This document shows, piece by piece, positions 18,257 to 28,074 of a DNA stretch of 64,000 nucleotides. The position numbers were made by a program, and so were the translations under genes. The DNA comes from Plantactinospora endophytica. Its GTDB lineage: Bacteria > Actinomycetota > Actinomycetes > Mycobacteriales > Micromonosporaceae. Location of the stretch: the NCBI RefSeq assembly GCF_016862915.1, contig NZ_BONW01000050.1:1-64000 (forward strand). Reading direction: 5' to 3'. Numbering within the stretch: position 1 is the stretch's first letter; the number at the start of each line of letters is the position of its first letter. The notes under the pieces are model-generated. The model had not been told where the DNA came from, ran no database searches, and saw only the letters and a program-made list of their open reading frames with translations.

Positions 18257-18612
18257 CTCACCTGGCCTAAACTCGCGGCGCTTCAGGCTGCGGGTTTAGG
18301 TGAGCTGGAACGAAACGCGAGCGGCGGCAGTATCAGCCAGGGGCGTCATCGGGCAGCCCTTGAGCTCGTCAGCGGGTGGGGTGAAAGGTTTCGTCGCGCC
18401 GCCACTGTGCCCCATGCTGGCCTGCCGACCCGCGACGATCCTCAGGCCAGTTCAAGGCCATCGACTTCGCGGTCTAAATTCGGCGATGCGCCTGCACTAA
18501 CCACCGCACCCGGATGCACCTATCGCGTTGGGCGTGTTTTCCTGATGCTCGGCGCGCCGACGCCGGCTCGAACGGAACCGCGCGGCGGTCGGCGCACCAG
18601 GGTCGGGTGTGG

Positions 18613-18966
18613 CTAGGACTTGCCGGCCTTGGCGTGGTACTCGTCGACGATCTCTTGTGGGATGCGGCCGCGGTCGGAGATGTCCCGACCTTCCTTCTTG
18701 GCCCATGCGCGGATCGCCTTGTTCTGCTCCCGATCCGCTACCGCGTTGCCGCGCCTGCGTGCGGCCCGGCTGCCGACCACGACGGCGCTGCGGCCGAGTT
18801 TCTGACCCGACCCGGTGTACGGCGCGAACGCGTTGCGGAGCTTGTCGGCGTTTGCGGTGGACAGGTCGATTTCGTACTGGACGCCGTCGAGGGAGAACTT
18901 GACGGTCTCGTCGGCATCGCCGCCGTCCAGGTCGTCGACCAACTTGTGAATGACCTGCTTGGCCAC
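18613..18966 (-). CDS. lsr2: Lsr2 nucleoid-associated protein
   Basis: A 117-residue Lsr2 protein starting at GTG 18966 (MAKQVIHKLVDDLDGG). The N-terminal half is the dimerisation domain; the C-terminal half (NKAIRAWAKKEGRDISDRGR, then IPQEIVDEYHAK) is the DNA-binding domain with the RGR minor-groove hook. Lsr2 silences AT-rich and horizontally acquired DNA in actinobacteria. It is probably an accessory paralogue, since it sits alone among mobile elements and a truncated copy lies at 5733-5924. The 330 bp to its right (19009-19337) shows no gene. Confidence 0.92.
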   Translation of the reverse strand: MAKQVIHKLVDDLDGGDADETVKFSLDGVQYEIDLSTANADKLRNAFAPYTGSGQKLGRSAVVVGSRAARRRGNAVADREQNKAIRAWAKKEGRDISDRGRIPQEIVDEYHAKAGKS

Positions 18967-19304
18967 GGGGGGTGTCCCTTCGAGCGGTTGTCTGTTTGAC
19001 GGTTGCACATTAGCGCGTAGCCCCGCGAAACGCTAAGTCCAAGTCCTGGGAAGCTGAGTCAAGAGATAGTCCACGGCGTGGATAGGCCCGGTTTCCGGGA
19101 CAGCTGCCTCGGCCACCCGTGGCCGGTCGACGCCGCAACGCATGGCGTCGTCAGCTCACCACGGCTGCGTCTGCTGTTGTGATGCACGGATGGTCAACGA
19201 TCGCTGCCATGTGAGCAGCCAGGCGCAATCGTCCCGCCCGTCGCCTCCCAAATCCGACAGCGCAGCTCCGATTCCCTCATCCATTCCAACCCGAGAGGTC
19301 CTGG

Positions 19305-19670
19305 TCAGCTGCCAAGTCCGACCAGGGCCTCGATCCGGAAGATTTCGAGTTGGTCAGGATGAGGGGTGGGTGGATCCGAGTCCGGCAGGAGATCTCCAGC
19401 TTCGGCGGCCAGGCGGTCGATCGTGTCGACCGGCATAAGGAAGGCGATGTGCCAGGTCTCGTCGTCCTGGCCGATCAGGGCCGTAACGGTGTCGTCGTCG
19501 TGCGCCCAGTGCACAGGTATGCCGGCGGCGTTGCCGATCTGTAACGCGCGTCGTGCGGCCCGGTCGGCTTCGCGGATGGACTGCAGGCGGGCAACCTTGC
19601 TGAGGTGGGCGCAGAAGTGGAACTCCCGTTGACCATCGGGGGAAGGATGACAGACAGGATCCGAGGGCAT
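19305..19670 (-). pseudogene. unknown gene A, copy 1 (64-bp deletion at the start)
   Basis: Encodes the body of an unknown protein: FHFCAHLSKVARLQSIREAD, then TALIGQDDETWHIAFLMPVD and a proline-rich end. Compared with copy 2 (29452-29817), 64 bp are missing around 19620, so the ATG of copy 2 is out of frame here and the open frame runs upstream without a credible start. Its C-terminus extends EIFRIEALVGLGS beyond the copy 2 end, so this copy keeps the original 3' end. Confidence 0.45.
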
Positions 19671-20191
19671 GTGCCGGGCGTTGTGTTGGTCCGGCGTGCC
19701 CCTACGTGCCCGTATACGCGGGGGTTCCCTATGGGTTTCGTTGGGGCTCGAATGTCACCAGTGGTCGTCGAGTTCAGCGATGCGGCGGCGGAGTGCGCGG
19801 GCATCGTGCCTCGGCAGGGGATGGATGATGATGTGCAGGATGTGGCGTAGTTCGATGGGGTCGGGGCAGCAGGCGAGGACGCCGCAGCCGTTTGTCGGGT
19901 CGAACAGGCGGTGATAGGGGTCGCGGAGGAGGTGAGTCCAAGCGTCGAGGGCCTCACGTGCCGCGCCGGGCCATAGCCGGGTTCGTTCGAGTTGGGCTAT
20001 CGCGGCGCGGCCGCGTGGGCTGAGGCCGGGGATGCTGGGGACGGGCTGGTCAAGGCGGTGGTGTGCGGCGGTGCGTACTCGCGCCGGTGACCTACGCGCC
20101 ATCGCCCTTTCTGGTGCTCGTCATGACGACCATGGTCGCACGCGGCTGATCTCATGCTGCCCTGGGCGTCGGCGGCTGGTAGGGACCTTTG
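19338..20191. repeat. segmental duplication, copy 1
   Basis: This stretch is highly similar to 29456-30372. Both copies carry the same two minus-strand unknown genes in the same order and end at the shared GGTAGGGACCTTTG. Copy 1 lacks 64 bp present in copy 2, which disrupts the first part of the left gene. Confidence 0.85.
19755..20102 (-). CDS. unknown gene B, copy 1
   Basis: A 115-residue basic protein with no recognised domain. A conserved-looking core runs through WPGAAREALDAWTHLLRDPY, FDPTNGCGVLACCPDP and RHILHIIIHPLP, ending in a helix ARALRRRIAELDDHW. The three cysteines and several histidines could bind metal. Copy 2 at 29936-30283 differs at about nine positions, including ALDAWTH/VLDAWTR and HPLPRH/HALPKQ. 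It is probably co-transcribed with gene A. Confidence 0.5.
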   Translation of the reverse strand: MARRSPARVRTAAHHRLDQPVPSIPGLSPRGRAAIAQLERTRLWPGAAREALDAWTHLLRDPYHRLFDPTNGCGVLACCPDPIELRHILHIIIHPLPRHDARALRRRIAELDDHW

Positions 20192-20242
20192 AGCTGTCGC
20201 CGTCACCGTGATCTGGTCCGCCATCTCGTCGCTGTCTGCGAC

Positions 20243-20270
20243 CTAGTGCGGTGACCGCGAAGGTTCACCG
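20243..20270. repeat. left terminal inverted repeat of the IS630 element
   Basis: 28 bp beginning CTAGTGCGGTGACCG. It pairs with 21816-21843 with three mismatches and lies 42 bp upstream of the Imm53 ATG. Confidence 0.8.
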
Positions 20271-20312
20271 GGTTGCCAGCCCAGCGGCGCAGGTCGGTTA
20301 ACATCCACGTCC

Positions 20313-20621
20313 ATGTCCGAATCCGAGCAGGTCCTTGGCTGGCTGCAGAGCTGGTATGCCTCACAGTGCGACGGCGACTGGGAACACGAGTGGGGGTTGA
20401 AGATCGAAACGCTCGACAACCCCGGCTGGTCGGTCCTGATCGACCTTGAGGAGACGGAGTTGGCGGACCGGGAGTACCCCCGGCAGCGGATCACACGGGG
20501 CGAGCACGACTGGGTGATGGCCTGGACATCCGAGAAGGCCTTCCACGTCGCGTGCGGGCCTCGCAATCTGGCCGAGGCCCTCACCCTGTTCCGTGACTGG
20601 GCATCTGAGAGCGGCCAGTGA
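20313..20621 (+). CDS. Imm53 family immunity protein, IS passenger
   Basis: A 102-residue acidic protein with the Imm53 pattern: LGWLQSWYASQCDGDWEHEW, then IETLDNPGWSVLIDLEETEL, and a C-terminal helix EALTLFRDWASE. Imm53 proteins are predicted antitoxins of polymorphic toxin systems, neutralising a cognate nuclease-type effector in the cytosol. No toxin is adjacent. It lies entirely between the inverted repeats of an IS630 element, convergent with the transposase and only 16 bp from its stop. A TAACAT hexamer at 20299-20304, eight bases before the ATG, could be a -10 giving a near-leaderless transcript. Confidence 0.85.
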   Translation: MSESEQVLGWLQSWYASQCDGDWEHEWGLKIETLDNPGWSVLIDLEETELADREYPRQRITRGEHDWVMAWTSEKAFHVACGPRNLAEALTLFRDWASESGQ

Positions 20622-20637
20622 GGCGGTGAAAGGGCCG

Positions 20638-21756
20638 TCACATGGCATGCGCCGGTCGGCCGCCCCAGCGGATGCCCTTCTCGCTGCGGACGCGGGCACG
20701 TTCACGGCGTTGAGCGGCCAGGACGTCGGGGTGGCGGGCGTTGGCGTTGCGCCAGCGCAGGTAGGCGTGCAGGGCCCGGGTCTGGGCGGTGTGGTTGCGG
20801 TGGTGGGAGTTGGCGATGGTGAACTGGCGCAGCGGGCCGAAGTGGGCCTCGATCGGGTTGGCCCAGGATGCGTAGGTCGGGGTGAAGCACAACTCGACGC
20901 GGTTCTTGCGGGCCCAGTGGCGGATCGTCTCGCCCTGGTGAGCGGACAGGTTGTCCAGGATCACGTAGATCGAGGCGCCGTCGGGCCGGGCGGTGCGGAT
21001 CGACTTGAGCGCGGCCAGGGTGTTCACGGTGCCCTTGCGCCGGCGGTTGACGCCCCACAGCCTGTCATCGCCCACCGAGTAGCAGCCGTGGAAGTACCGG
21101 ACGCCGTGAGTGCGGCGGTAGGTGGCCGGCAGCCGCTGCGGGTGTCCCTGCGCTGCCCAGCCCGCACTGGCGGTGGGGCGGATCCCGAGCGGCCCGAACT
21201 CGTCGAACGCGAAGACCCGCTGCGGGAACCGGTCCAGGACCTCTTCGATCCGGTCGAGCTTGGCGTCGCGGTCGGGGTCCGAAGACTCCTTCCACGTCTT
21301 GGTCCGCTGGAACGTCACGCCACGGCGGGCCAGCAGACAGCGCAGGGCCTCGCGGCCGATGCGGATGACCCGTCCGTGGACTCTGCGCAGGTAGGCGGCG
21401 AGTTTGCGTAGCGACCAGCGGGTGAACGGCTGGCCGAGCTTGACCGGGCGGGTGGTGGCCGTCGCGACGACGAAGTCCTCGTCGTCAGGACTGAGCAGGC
21501 GGGGACGGCCTCCCGCCCACTGAGATTCCAGGCAGGCCAGGCCGATCTGATTGAACCGGTGGATCACGTCACGGACGGTGTCCTCGTCGGCCTAGACCAG
21601 TTGGGCGATGACCGGGACCCGGTTGCCGCCCGCGGATGCCAGCAGCATCATCGCGCGCCGGTAGCGCACCGAACTGGTGCTGCCCCGCCGCACGATCTGC
21701 TGCAGCTTCTGCCCTTCCTGGTCGGTCAACCTGCGTACACGGACAGGCTCGGCCAC
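20638..21756 (-). pseudogene. IS630-family transposase with one nonsense codon
   Basis: Reading from GTG 21756 gives a full IS630 transposase except for one in-frame TAG at about 21593 (QLV*ADEDTVRDV, probably a CAG to TAG change). The N-terminal helix-turn-helix region is before and around the stop; the DDE core follows: FAFDEFGPLG (first Asp), YVILDNLSAHQ (second Asp) and WANPIEAHFG (Glu). Either the element is now immobile or the lower frame from 21567 is expressed as an N-truncated protein lacking DNA-binding sequence. Confidence 0.85.
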
Positions 21757-21787
21757 CTTGCCTCCAGGTGTCGGATCGGATGTCGGG

Positions 21788-22339
21788 CTACATCCAATCG
21801 CGACAACCGCTAACACGGCGAACCTTCCCGGTCACAGCACTAGCTAGGCGCAGGACGTGGAGGTGCTCGTCGTGTACCAGTCCGTCGCCGAACCGCTTGT
21901 GAGGCGGAAGCACCTTTTCCAGCGTGAAGCCCGCTGCGCGGGCTACGCGGCACGATGCCACGTTCTCGACCGCGTGGGTTAGGGCGATCCGGTCGAGGCG
22001 CAGCGCCGTGAACGCCCATTCCGACAGCGTGCGCAGGCAGGTCCTGGCGACACCGCGCCCGCGTGTCCATGGGGCCACCCGGTAGCCGACATACGCGGAC
22101 CTGCCATGCCAGTTGATGTCGTGCAGGCTGATTGTGCCGGCGTAGGCGCCGGTGGCGTCGTCGATGATCGAGAAGGTGGTGTGGGTGCCGTCGGACCAGT
22201 CGGCACCCGTCAGGCAGTCGGCGATTGCGGCGGCCTCGTCGGGGATCTGGCAGCGCGGGTTCCACAGCCGCACGTCCGGATCGCCGGCAAGTGCCAGGAC
22301 GGCGGGCGCCTCGCCGACGTGGGGCGGTCGCATCAGCAT
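21788..22339 (-). CDS. GNAT-family N-acetyltransferase, C-terminus altered by IS630
   Basis: About 183 residues of a RimJ/RimL-type GNAT. The strand TTFSIIDDATGAYAGTISLH is followed by VGYRVAPWTRGRGVARTC, which holds the acetyl-CoA pyrophosphate loop, and by the late motif NVASCRVARAAGFTLEKVL. I place the start at ATG 22339; residues like VELRAAG just upstream suggest coding may once have begun earlier, but the frame would run into the enolase gene. The last 16 residues (AVTGKVRRVSGCRDWM) come from the IS630 end and replace the original tail. It probably acetylates a protein N-terminus or small amine. Confidence 0.75.
   Translation of the reverse strand: MLMRPPHVGEAPAVLALAGDPDVRLWNPRCQIPDEAAAIADCLTGADWSDGTHTTFSIIDDATGAYAGTISLHDINWHGRSAYVGYRVAPWTRGRGVARTCLRTLSEWAFTALRLDRIALTHAVENVASCRVARAAGFTLEKVLPPHKRFGDGLVHDEHLHVLRLASAVTGKVRRVSGCRDWM
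21816..21843. repeat. right terminal inverted repeat of the IS630 element
   Basis: 28 bp ending CGGTCACAGCACTAG. It pairs with 20243-20270 and overlaps the altered 3' end of the GNAT gene. Confidence 0.8.
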
Positions 22340-22440
22340 GCCGGCCGCCCTCAGTTCGACCGGCGCGATCCCCGCTGGTGGCCCACCTCCCGGCAGTGAC
22401 GTCGCGGTGTATTCGGGTCCAGAGGCGGCCGGCCGGTCGA

Positions 22441-23730
<1,290 letters not shown>

Positions 23731-24067
23731 GCAGCGAACCCTCGGATCTAGAGCCGCCCGGCGTCATCGGTGCGTAGCACCGGCGCGCTGGAACGTAGCG
23801 GGGTGGAAATTCACACGCTCGACCACGCCGTCGATCATGAGCCAGCCAGCACTGTAACCGTGCCGCACAACCGCGAGCCGCGACAGCCGGCGGGCGTTTT
23901 CGTCGGATGGCTCGGCCGCGAGCCGGTACCGGCGCGCCTGATCTGTTGGGCCAAGTTCTGGGCGAGAGGGGAGTGCCCAGTGGGGTGTTGACCGCCGGGC
24001 GGGCGTCACAGTAGGCCTCCACACGCACGCTCCGGCGGGGGACGACTGCCACGGCTTGACCCTAGGA
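23731..24067. other. intergenic region with coding-like debris
   Basis: No intact gene. On the minus strand, 23770-23930 can be read as YRLAAEPSDENARRL then LAVVRHGYSAGWLMIDGVVE, which looks like the tail of a real protein, but I find no start, domain or frame continuity. It may be a gene remnant. Confidence 0.3.
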
Positions 24068-24098
24068 CGCATATCCTACTCGCATAGTGGGATATGCG
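24068..24098. promoter_or_regulatory. 13-bp palindrome upstream of the SfnB-like gene
   Basis: CGCATATCCTACT and AGTGGGATATGCG form an inverted repeat (12 of 13) around the 5-base loop CGCAT. It is AT-rich against a GC-rich background, lies 131 bp before the flavoprotein start, and fits an operator for a dimeric repressor better than a terminator, as no T-tract follows. Confidence 0.5.
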
Positions 24099-24229
24099 TG
24101 TCAGTTGATTGACGGGTGCTGGTGGCGCTGGTGCAGTGATCACATGCCCGCCGTCCACCACCTGTCCGGTGACTAGCCGGCTGACGAGGCAGGGCCGCCC
24201 TGCCACCGGCTGATGCGATTGGATGCCGA

Positions 24230-25540
24230 ATGCCCGAAAACCGTGCCGCCTCGGTCCACGCCCCACCGCGGGACGAACCCGTGGACTCCGCCGCCCCGGG
24301 TGTCAGCCAGCGACCTGATGGTGCCCGCGTGACCGAGCCAGCCGTACCGCTGCTGCACACCCACGACGACGCGGTGGCGGCCGCGCACCAGGTCGCGCAG
24401 GCGCTGCGCCCCGGAGTGATCGACCGGGACCGCGCCGGCGCGAACACCGTCCCCCGAGAGGCGCTCGCCATCCTCGACAGCTCCGGCCTGCTCGGCATCA
24501 CCGTTCCCGTCGCGCACGGCGGGCCGGGCCTGGGGCCTCGTACGCTGGCCGAGGTTACCCGGGTGCTGGCAAGCGTCGATCCGGCCATCGCACAAATACC
24601 GCAGGGGCACTTCCTCATCGTCGACGTCCTCACGGTGTGCGGTGGCCCCGAGGTCCGCGAGCGGCTCTTCGCCCAGGTGCTCTCCGGCCGACGCATCGGC
24701 AACGCGCTCGCCGAACGCGGCGGCCGGCACGCCCAGGACCTCACCACCCGGCTGACCGTCGACAGCGCCGGCGCGCTGCGGTTGCACGGTCGTAAGTACT
24801 ACTGCACCGGCACACTGACGGCGGCCTGGATCGCGGTGAGCGCGCTCGACGACGAGGGGCGCCTTTGCCTGGCCCTCGTGCCCCGCGACGCGGACGGCGT
24901 CAGTGTCGACACGGACTGGAACGTGATGGGGCAACGGGCCACGACGAGCGGCACCACCACCCTGGAGGCTGTCGCGGTCGACCCCCGGCTCGTGCTGGAC
25001 TACGCGTCCGCGTACGCCGTGCCGCAGCAACTCGGCGCCCGGGCGCAGCTCGTGCACGCGGCGATCGAAACCGGTATCGCCGGCGGCACCGTCCACGACA
25101 CCCGCGCCTACCTGCGCGAACATGCCCGCCCCAGCAGCGAGGCGGTACGCACCGGAGCCGCGACGGTGGCCGGCGACCCGCACGTACTGCATCGCTACGG
25201 CCGGCTCGCCACGCGGGTGCGGGCGGCGGAGGCGCTGCTCGCCGACGCCGCCCGGACCCTCGAACGAGTCGGTCTCCTACCGACTGACGCGCGGGCCGCG
25301 GCGACCGGATCGCTGGCTGTCGCCGCAGCGAAGGCGTTCGCCAGCGAGGTGGCCGTCGAGGCGGGCAGCGAGCTGTTCGCACTGTGCGGCGCCAGCGCCA
25401 CCGACGAGCGCTGGGACCTGCACCGGCACTGGCGCAACGCCCGCACCCACAGCGTCCACGACCCGGTCGACTGGAAGTACCACCACCTCGGCGCCTACGA
25501 CATCGGTGACGTCCTGCCACCCAACCACGGTCAGCTGTAG
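24230..25540 (+). CDS. SfnB-like acyl-CoA dehydrogenase family oxidoreductase
   Basis: A 436-residue flavoprotein of the acyl-CoA dehydrogenase fold, closest in appearance to the SfnB/DszC sulfur-acquisition branch. The N-terminal helical domain (LDSSGLLGITVPVAHGGPGL) is followed by the beta domain (GRKYYCTGTLTAAWIAVSAL, MGQRATTSGTTTLEAV) and the C-terminal helical domain ending NARTHSVHDPVDWKYHHLG, a segment typical of SfnB/DszC members. It probably uses reduced flavin and oxygen on a sulfur compound such as a sulfone or sulfonate. No sulfonate transporter or monooxygenase is adjacent. Confidence 0.85.
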   Translation: MPENRAASVHAPPRDEPVDSAAPGVSQRPDGARVTEPAVPLLHTHDDAVAAAHQVAQALRPGVIDRDRAGANTVPREALAILDSSGLLGITVPVAHGGPGLGPRTLAEVTRVLASVDPAIAQIPQGHFLIVDVLTVCGGPEVRERLFAQVLSGRRIGNALAERGGRHAQDLTTRLTVDSAGALRLHGRKYYCTGTLTAAWIAVSALDDEGRLCLALVPRDADGVSVDTDWNVMGQRATTSGTTTLEAVAVDPRLVLDYASAYAVPQQLGARAQLVHAAIETGIAGGTVHDTRAYLREHARPSSEAVRTGAATVAGDPHVLHRYGRLATRVRAAEALLADAARTLERVGLLPTDARAAATGSLAVAAAKAFASEVAVEAGSELFALCGASATDERWDLHRHWRNARTHSVHDPVDWKYHHLGAYDIGDVLPPNHGQL

Positions 25541-25608
25541 GGCAGGCGGGTGGCGGTGGCGAAGAAGCGGTGTGACGGGTCGTGCAAAGGAAACCGGACT
25601 CGGGTGGA

Positions 25609-25758
25609 CTGCTCCCCGTGCAAGCGGGGGTGATCCGAGCACCTGGCCGTGCACCGCTCGGCCGCTCTCCTGCTCCTCGCGCACGCGGGGTTGATCCACC
25701 AACTCATCGCCCCGCTTTCCCACAGGGTGGCTGATCCCCGCGCACGAGGGGGTGCCGC
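25609..25758 (+). CRISPR. degenerate three-repeat type I-E CRISPR array
   Basis: Three repeat-like units start at 25609, 25670 and 25731, exactly 61 bp apart, the 29+32 spacing of type I-E arrays. Repeat 2, CTGCTCCTCGCGCACGCGGG plus GTTGATCC, is close to the actinobacterial I-E repeat. Repeat 1 has a few changes, and repeat 3 is degenerate at both ends. The two spacers are 32-33 bp. No cas gene is in the window, so it is an orphan remnant. Confidence 0.7.
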
Positions 25759-25833
25759 AGGACGACGGTCGCATCCCGCGCCGAATCCGTGGCGCGGGAT
25801 GCAGCCGTCGTCAGGCTGTGCCAGCGATATCTG

Positions 25834-26217
25834 CTAGCAGAGCCACCGTCGTTCGGATTCAATGTTGCCCATTGGCGTTCTGGCCAGCGTGTAGTAGTTT
25901 CCGGCGCCAGTGCTGCTGCAGTAGGCGTATGCGGTGACCGGGCTGTAGCCCCTGGGACAGCAGCCTGCCCGCACATCGAATGGACCAGCTACATCGATCC
26001 AAATCTCGACGTTGACGACTTGGGAACCGCATCCGCCGATCCCGGAGATGACATCGCCGTTCCGACCCGGCGGGTAGGCGTACGGCTGGTATCCGTTGCA
26101 GGCATTTTCGGCTGCGGCCGAGGCGGGTTTCGCCGGTGCCGCCGACGCCGTCGTGGTCCATGGCACGAAGAGGCCCAGCGCCACTGTGAGGACCAACAGG
26201 GTTCGTCGCAAAACCAT
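25834..26217 (-). CDS. small secreted cysteine-containing protein
   Basis: A 127-residue protein with a clear signal peptide (MVLRRTLLVLTVALGLFVPW, cleavage probably after ASA). GGGAGA precedes the ATG. The mature part is about 100 residues with an even number of cysteines (NACNGY, GIGGCGSQ, AGCCPRG, AYAYCSS, final C), suggesting two or three disulfides. Tyrosine- and glycine-rich, not recognised. An extracellular structural, inhibitor or toxin-like role is possible. Confidence 0.7.
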   Translation of the reverse strand: MVLRRTLLVLTVALGLFVPWTTTASAAPAKPASAAAENACNGYQPYAYPPGRNGDVISGIGGCGSQVVNVEIWIDVAGPFDVRAGCCPRGYSPVTAYAYCSSTGAGNYYTLARTPMGNIESERRWLC

Positions 26218-26452
26218 TCGTCTTCTCCCGTCTTAGCGCCAACAGGCATCGTTCGAAGTTGATGGTTGCATGTCGGAGCCTGTCGCGGCGCAGGATCCCT
26301 GCCAAAAATCGCCATTCTTGGTCGGATCAGCCTAGGTCGCGTCAGTACTTGCCTGTGAGGCTGGTGACGTCAGTGCGCCGACAGAGTGAGGTCAGCGAGA
26401 CGACAGTGGGCGACTGCATCCTTGGCAGGCCGAGTTGCCAACAGGGGGCTGA

Positions 26453-27451
26453 GTGGTCGGGTTTCTATCGGTGTCCGTGTACGTTCCGCAGCGAGTCCAC
26501 ACCGCGAGCCTGGGGCTGGCGGCGGAGGTGTTCGGAGATGGACCTGCACCCGGCCTCCCGTCGATAGAAATGGTCTACTGCTCCGACCAGCCAGGACCGT
26601 TGGCGACGGACCTTGGTTTGTCGTTTGTGGTCGAGCACGGCCTGGATCGACTGGCTCAATCCGACTTGGTGGTGCTGCTGTCGGCGAGACAGCCGCAGGA
26701 GCCTTCCGTCGACCTGGCTGCTGCTGTCTGTGAGGCACACAGGCGCGGCGCAATAGTCATAGGGCAATACCTCGGCCCGTACGCTCTAGCAGCGACAGGT
26801 CTGTTGGATGGCCTTCGGGCCACGACCCACCGGACACTTGTCGACGACTTCGCAACCCGATATCCCGCAGTCGACGTCGTACCCCATGTTCTGTATGTCG
26901 ATGAGGGGCAGATCATCACCGGCGCTGGTGCGGACGTCGATGTCTACCTACATCTGGTCCGTCGAGAGCATGGCACGGCTGCGGCCAACGCGATCGCCCG
27001 GAACGTCATTTCCGCGCCGCACCAGGATCGCGGACGGACAGAATTTGCGCCAGCGCCGACCGTGGCAGACGGCGAAATGGACCGCCTTGCGGAAGTCCTG
27101 GAATGGACGGCCACAAACCTGCATCGTTCCCCGCAGGTGAGCGAGCTGGCGGGACGGGCGTTCATGAGCCCGCGCACATTCATCCGGCGGTTCAAGGCGG
27201 TGACGGGAACGACGCCGCACGCGTGGTTGCAGCGTCAGCGGCAGATCCGTTCCGAGGAACTGCTGAAGTCGACCAACCTGTCAATCGAGGAGATTGCCCG
27301 GCGGGTCGGGTACGCCAGCACTGCGGGGCTCCGTGAACAGTTCGTCAAGCGACACGGCATTCCGCCACTCGCCTACCGCCGCGCGTTCGCCGCTGCTACC
27401 GCCCCGCAACGTCAGGACCTCAACTGCCTCCGGCGTGTCGCGGACCGTTGA
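26453..27451 (+). CDS. GlxA-type regulator (DJ-1/PfpI + AraC HTH)
   Basis: A 332-residue transcription regulator. Residues about 1-190 form a class-I glutamine-amidotransferase-like (DJ-1/PfpI) sensor; the nucleophile-elbow cysteine usual in this family appears to be replaced (IGQYLGPYALAATGLLDG), so it is a binding, not catalytic, domain. Residues about 215-310 form two AraC helix-turn-helices: VSELAGRAFMSPRTFIRRFK and IEEIARRVGYASTAGLREQF. The GTG start follows a GGGGG site. Target genes are unknown; no divergent partner is obvious. Confidence 0.9.
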   Translation: MVGFLSVSVYVPQRVHTASLGLAAEVFGDGPAPGLPSIEMVYCSDQPGPLATDLGLSFVVEHGLDRLAQSDLVVLLSARQPQEPSVDLAAAVCEAHRRGAIVIGQYLGPYALAATGLLDGLRATTHRTLVDDFATRYPAVDVVPHVLYVDEGQIITGAGADVDVYLHLVRREHGTAAANAIARNVISAPHQDRGRTEFAPAPTVADGEMDRLAEVLEWTATNLHRSPQVSELAGRAFMSPRTFIRRFKAVTGTTPHAWLQRQRQIRSEELLKSTNLSIEEIARRVGYASTAGLREQFVKRHGIPPLAYRRAFAAATAPQRQDLNCLRRVADR

Positions 27452-27597
27452 CGTCCGTTCGCCTGACCTTCCAAACTGTCCGACCGCGTCAGCCAACCCG
27501 TGCAGGTAGGGACGCCAGCCCACGGAAACCGGAAAGGGCAGCTAGTACGGCAGCCGCCGTTCGCGATCTTCGGTCGACCTGCTGTGTCTGGTGGTCT

Positions 27598-28029
27598 TTA
27601 CGAGTGCGCTGCTTGGAGGATCGCGGTGAGATCGTTGATCGTTTGCTGCGCCTCGGCCTGGTCGGCTTCGGTGGTCCATCCTTGATGCCATGGCCCGCCG
27701 GGACCGGCCACGAAGTGCAGCGCTTCGAGCGCGGACGTGGCAAGGTCCGGCACTGGCTCGGGCAGAATCACCGGGTCTGGTTCGTCGGACACTTGCGTAA
27801 GGCGGTGCTGTAGGTGCTCGCCGCCGGGGAGGGTAGCGGCAACGAGGGCTGCCGCCGCGACTACTTCGTCGGGGAAGTATTCCCGCCAGAGGAGGTCGCG
27901 GTTGGCAAGGACGTAGCCGAGCATCTGTCGTAGTGCCTCGGCGCGCTGTTGTGGTGGTCGCTCGGTGAGTTCGTCAAGGAAGTCCAGTGCGCCGTCACTG
28001 CTGAACGGTCCGGTTCCAAACGTGCCCAC
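27598..28029 (-). CDS. DUF4259 domain protein, IS passenger
   Basis: A 143-residue acidic protein beginning MGTFGTGPFSSDGALDFLDE, the hallmark N-terminus of DUF4259. It continues AEALRQMLGYVLANRDL and YFPDEVVAAAALVAATLPGG, then a proline-rich linker and a C-terminal helix AQQTINDLTAILQAAHS. I chose the GTG at 28029 because GAGGG precedes it and the domain starts there. The function of DUF4259 is not established to my knowledge. It lies wholly within the inverted repeats of an IS701 element and is divergent from its transposase. Confidence 0.85.
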   Translation of the reverse strand: MGTFGTGPFSSDGALDFLDELTERPPQQRAEALRQMLGYVLANRDLLWREYFPDEVVAAAALVAATLPGGEHLQHRLTQVSDEPDPVILPEPVPDLATSALEALHFVAGPGGPWHQGWTTEADQAEAQQTINDLTAILQAAHS

Positions 28030-28074
28030 ATCGCCCTCGCCTCGATAGACGGCCACCGCCGATCATCAACGGTT

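Larger units (their letters stand above)
20243..21843. mobile_element. IS630-family element carrying an Imm53 passenger gene
   Basis: Terminal inverted repeats at 20243-20270 and 21816-21843 match at 25 of 28 positions and start with CTAG, consistent with TA target duplication in the IS630/Tc1 group. Inside are the minus-strand transposase (with a premature stop) and, in the left 370 bp, a plus-strand Imm53 gene. At 1.6 kb it is longer than usual IS630 elements (about 1.1-1.2 kb). It is inserted at the 3' end of the GNAT gene; collapsing the CTAG restores a frame that stops about 16 codons later. Confidence 0.8.

Noticed and set aside
20638-21567. The downstream part of the IS630 transposase as an independent intact gene
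   Set aside because: The frame continues upstream across a single TAG with conserved N-terminal sequence, so it is the lower part of a broken gene.
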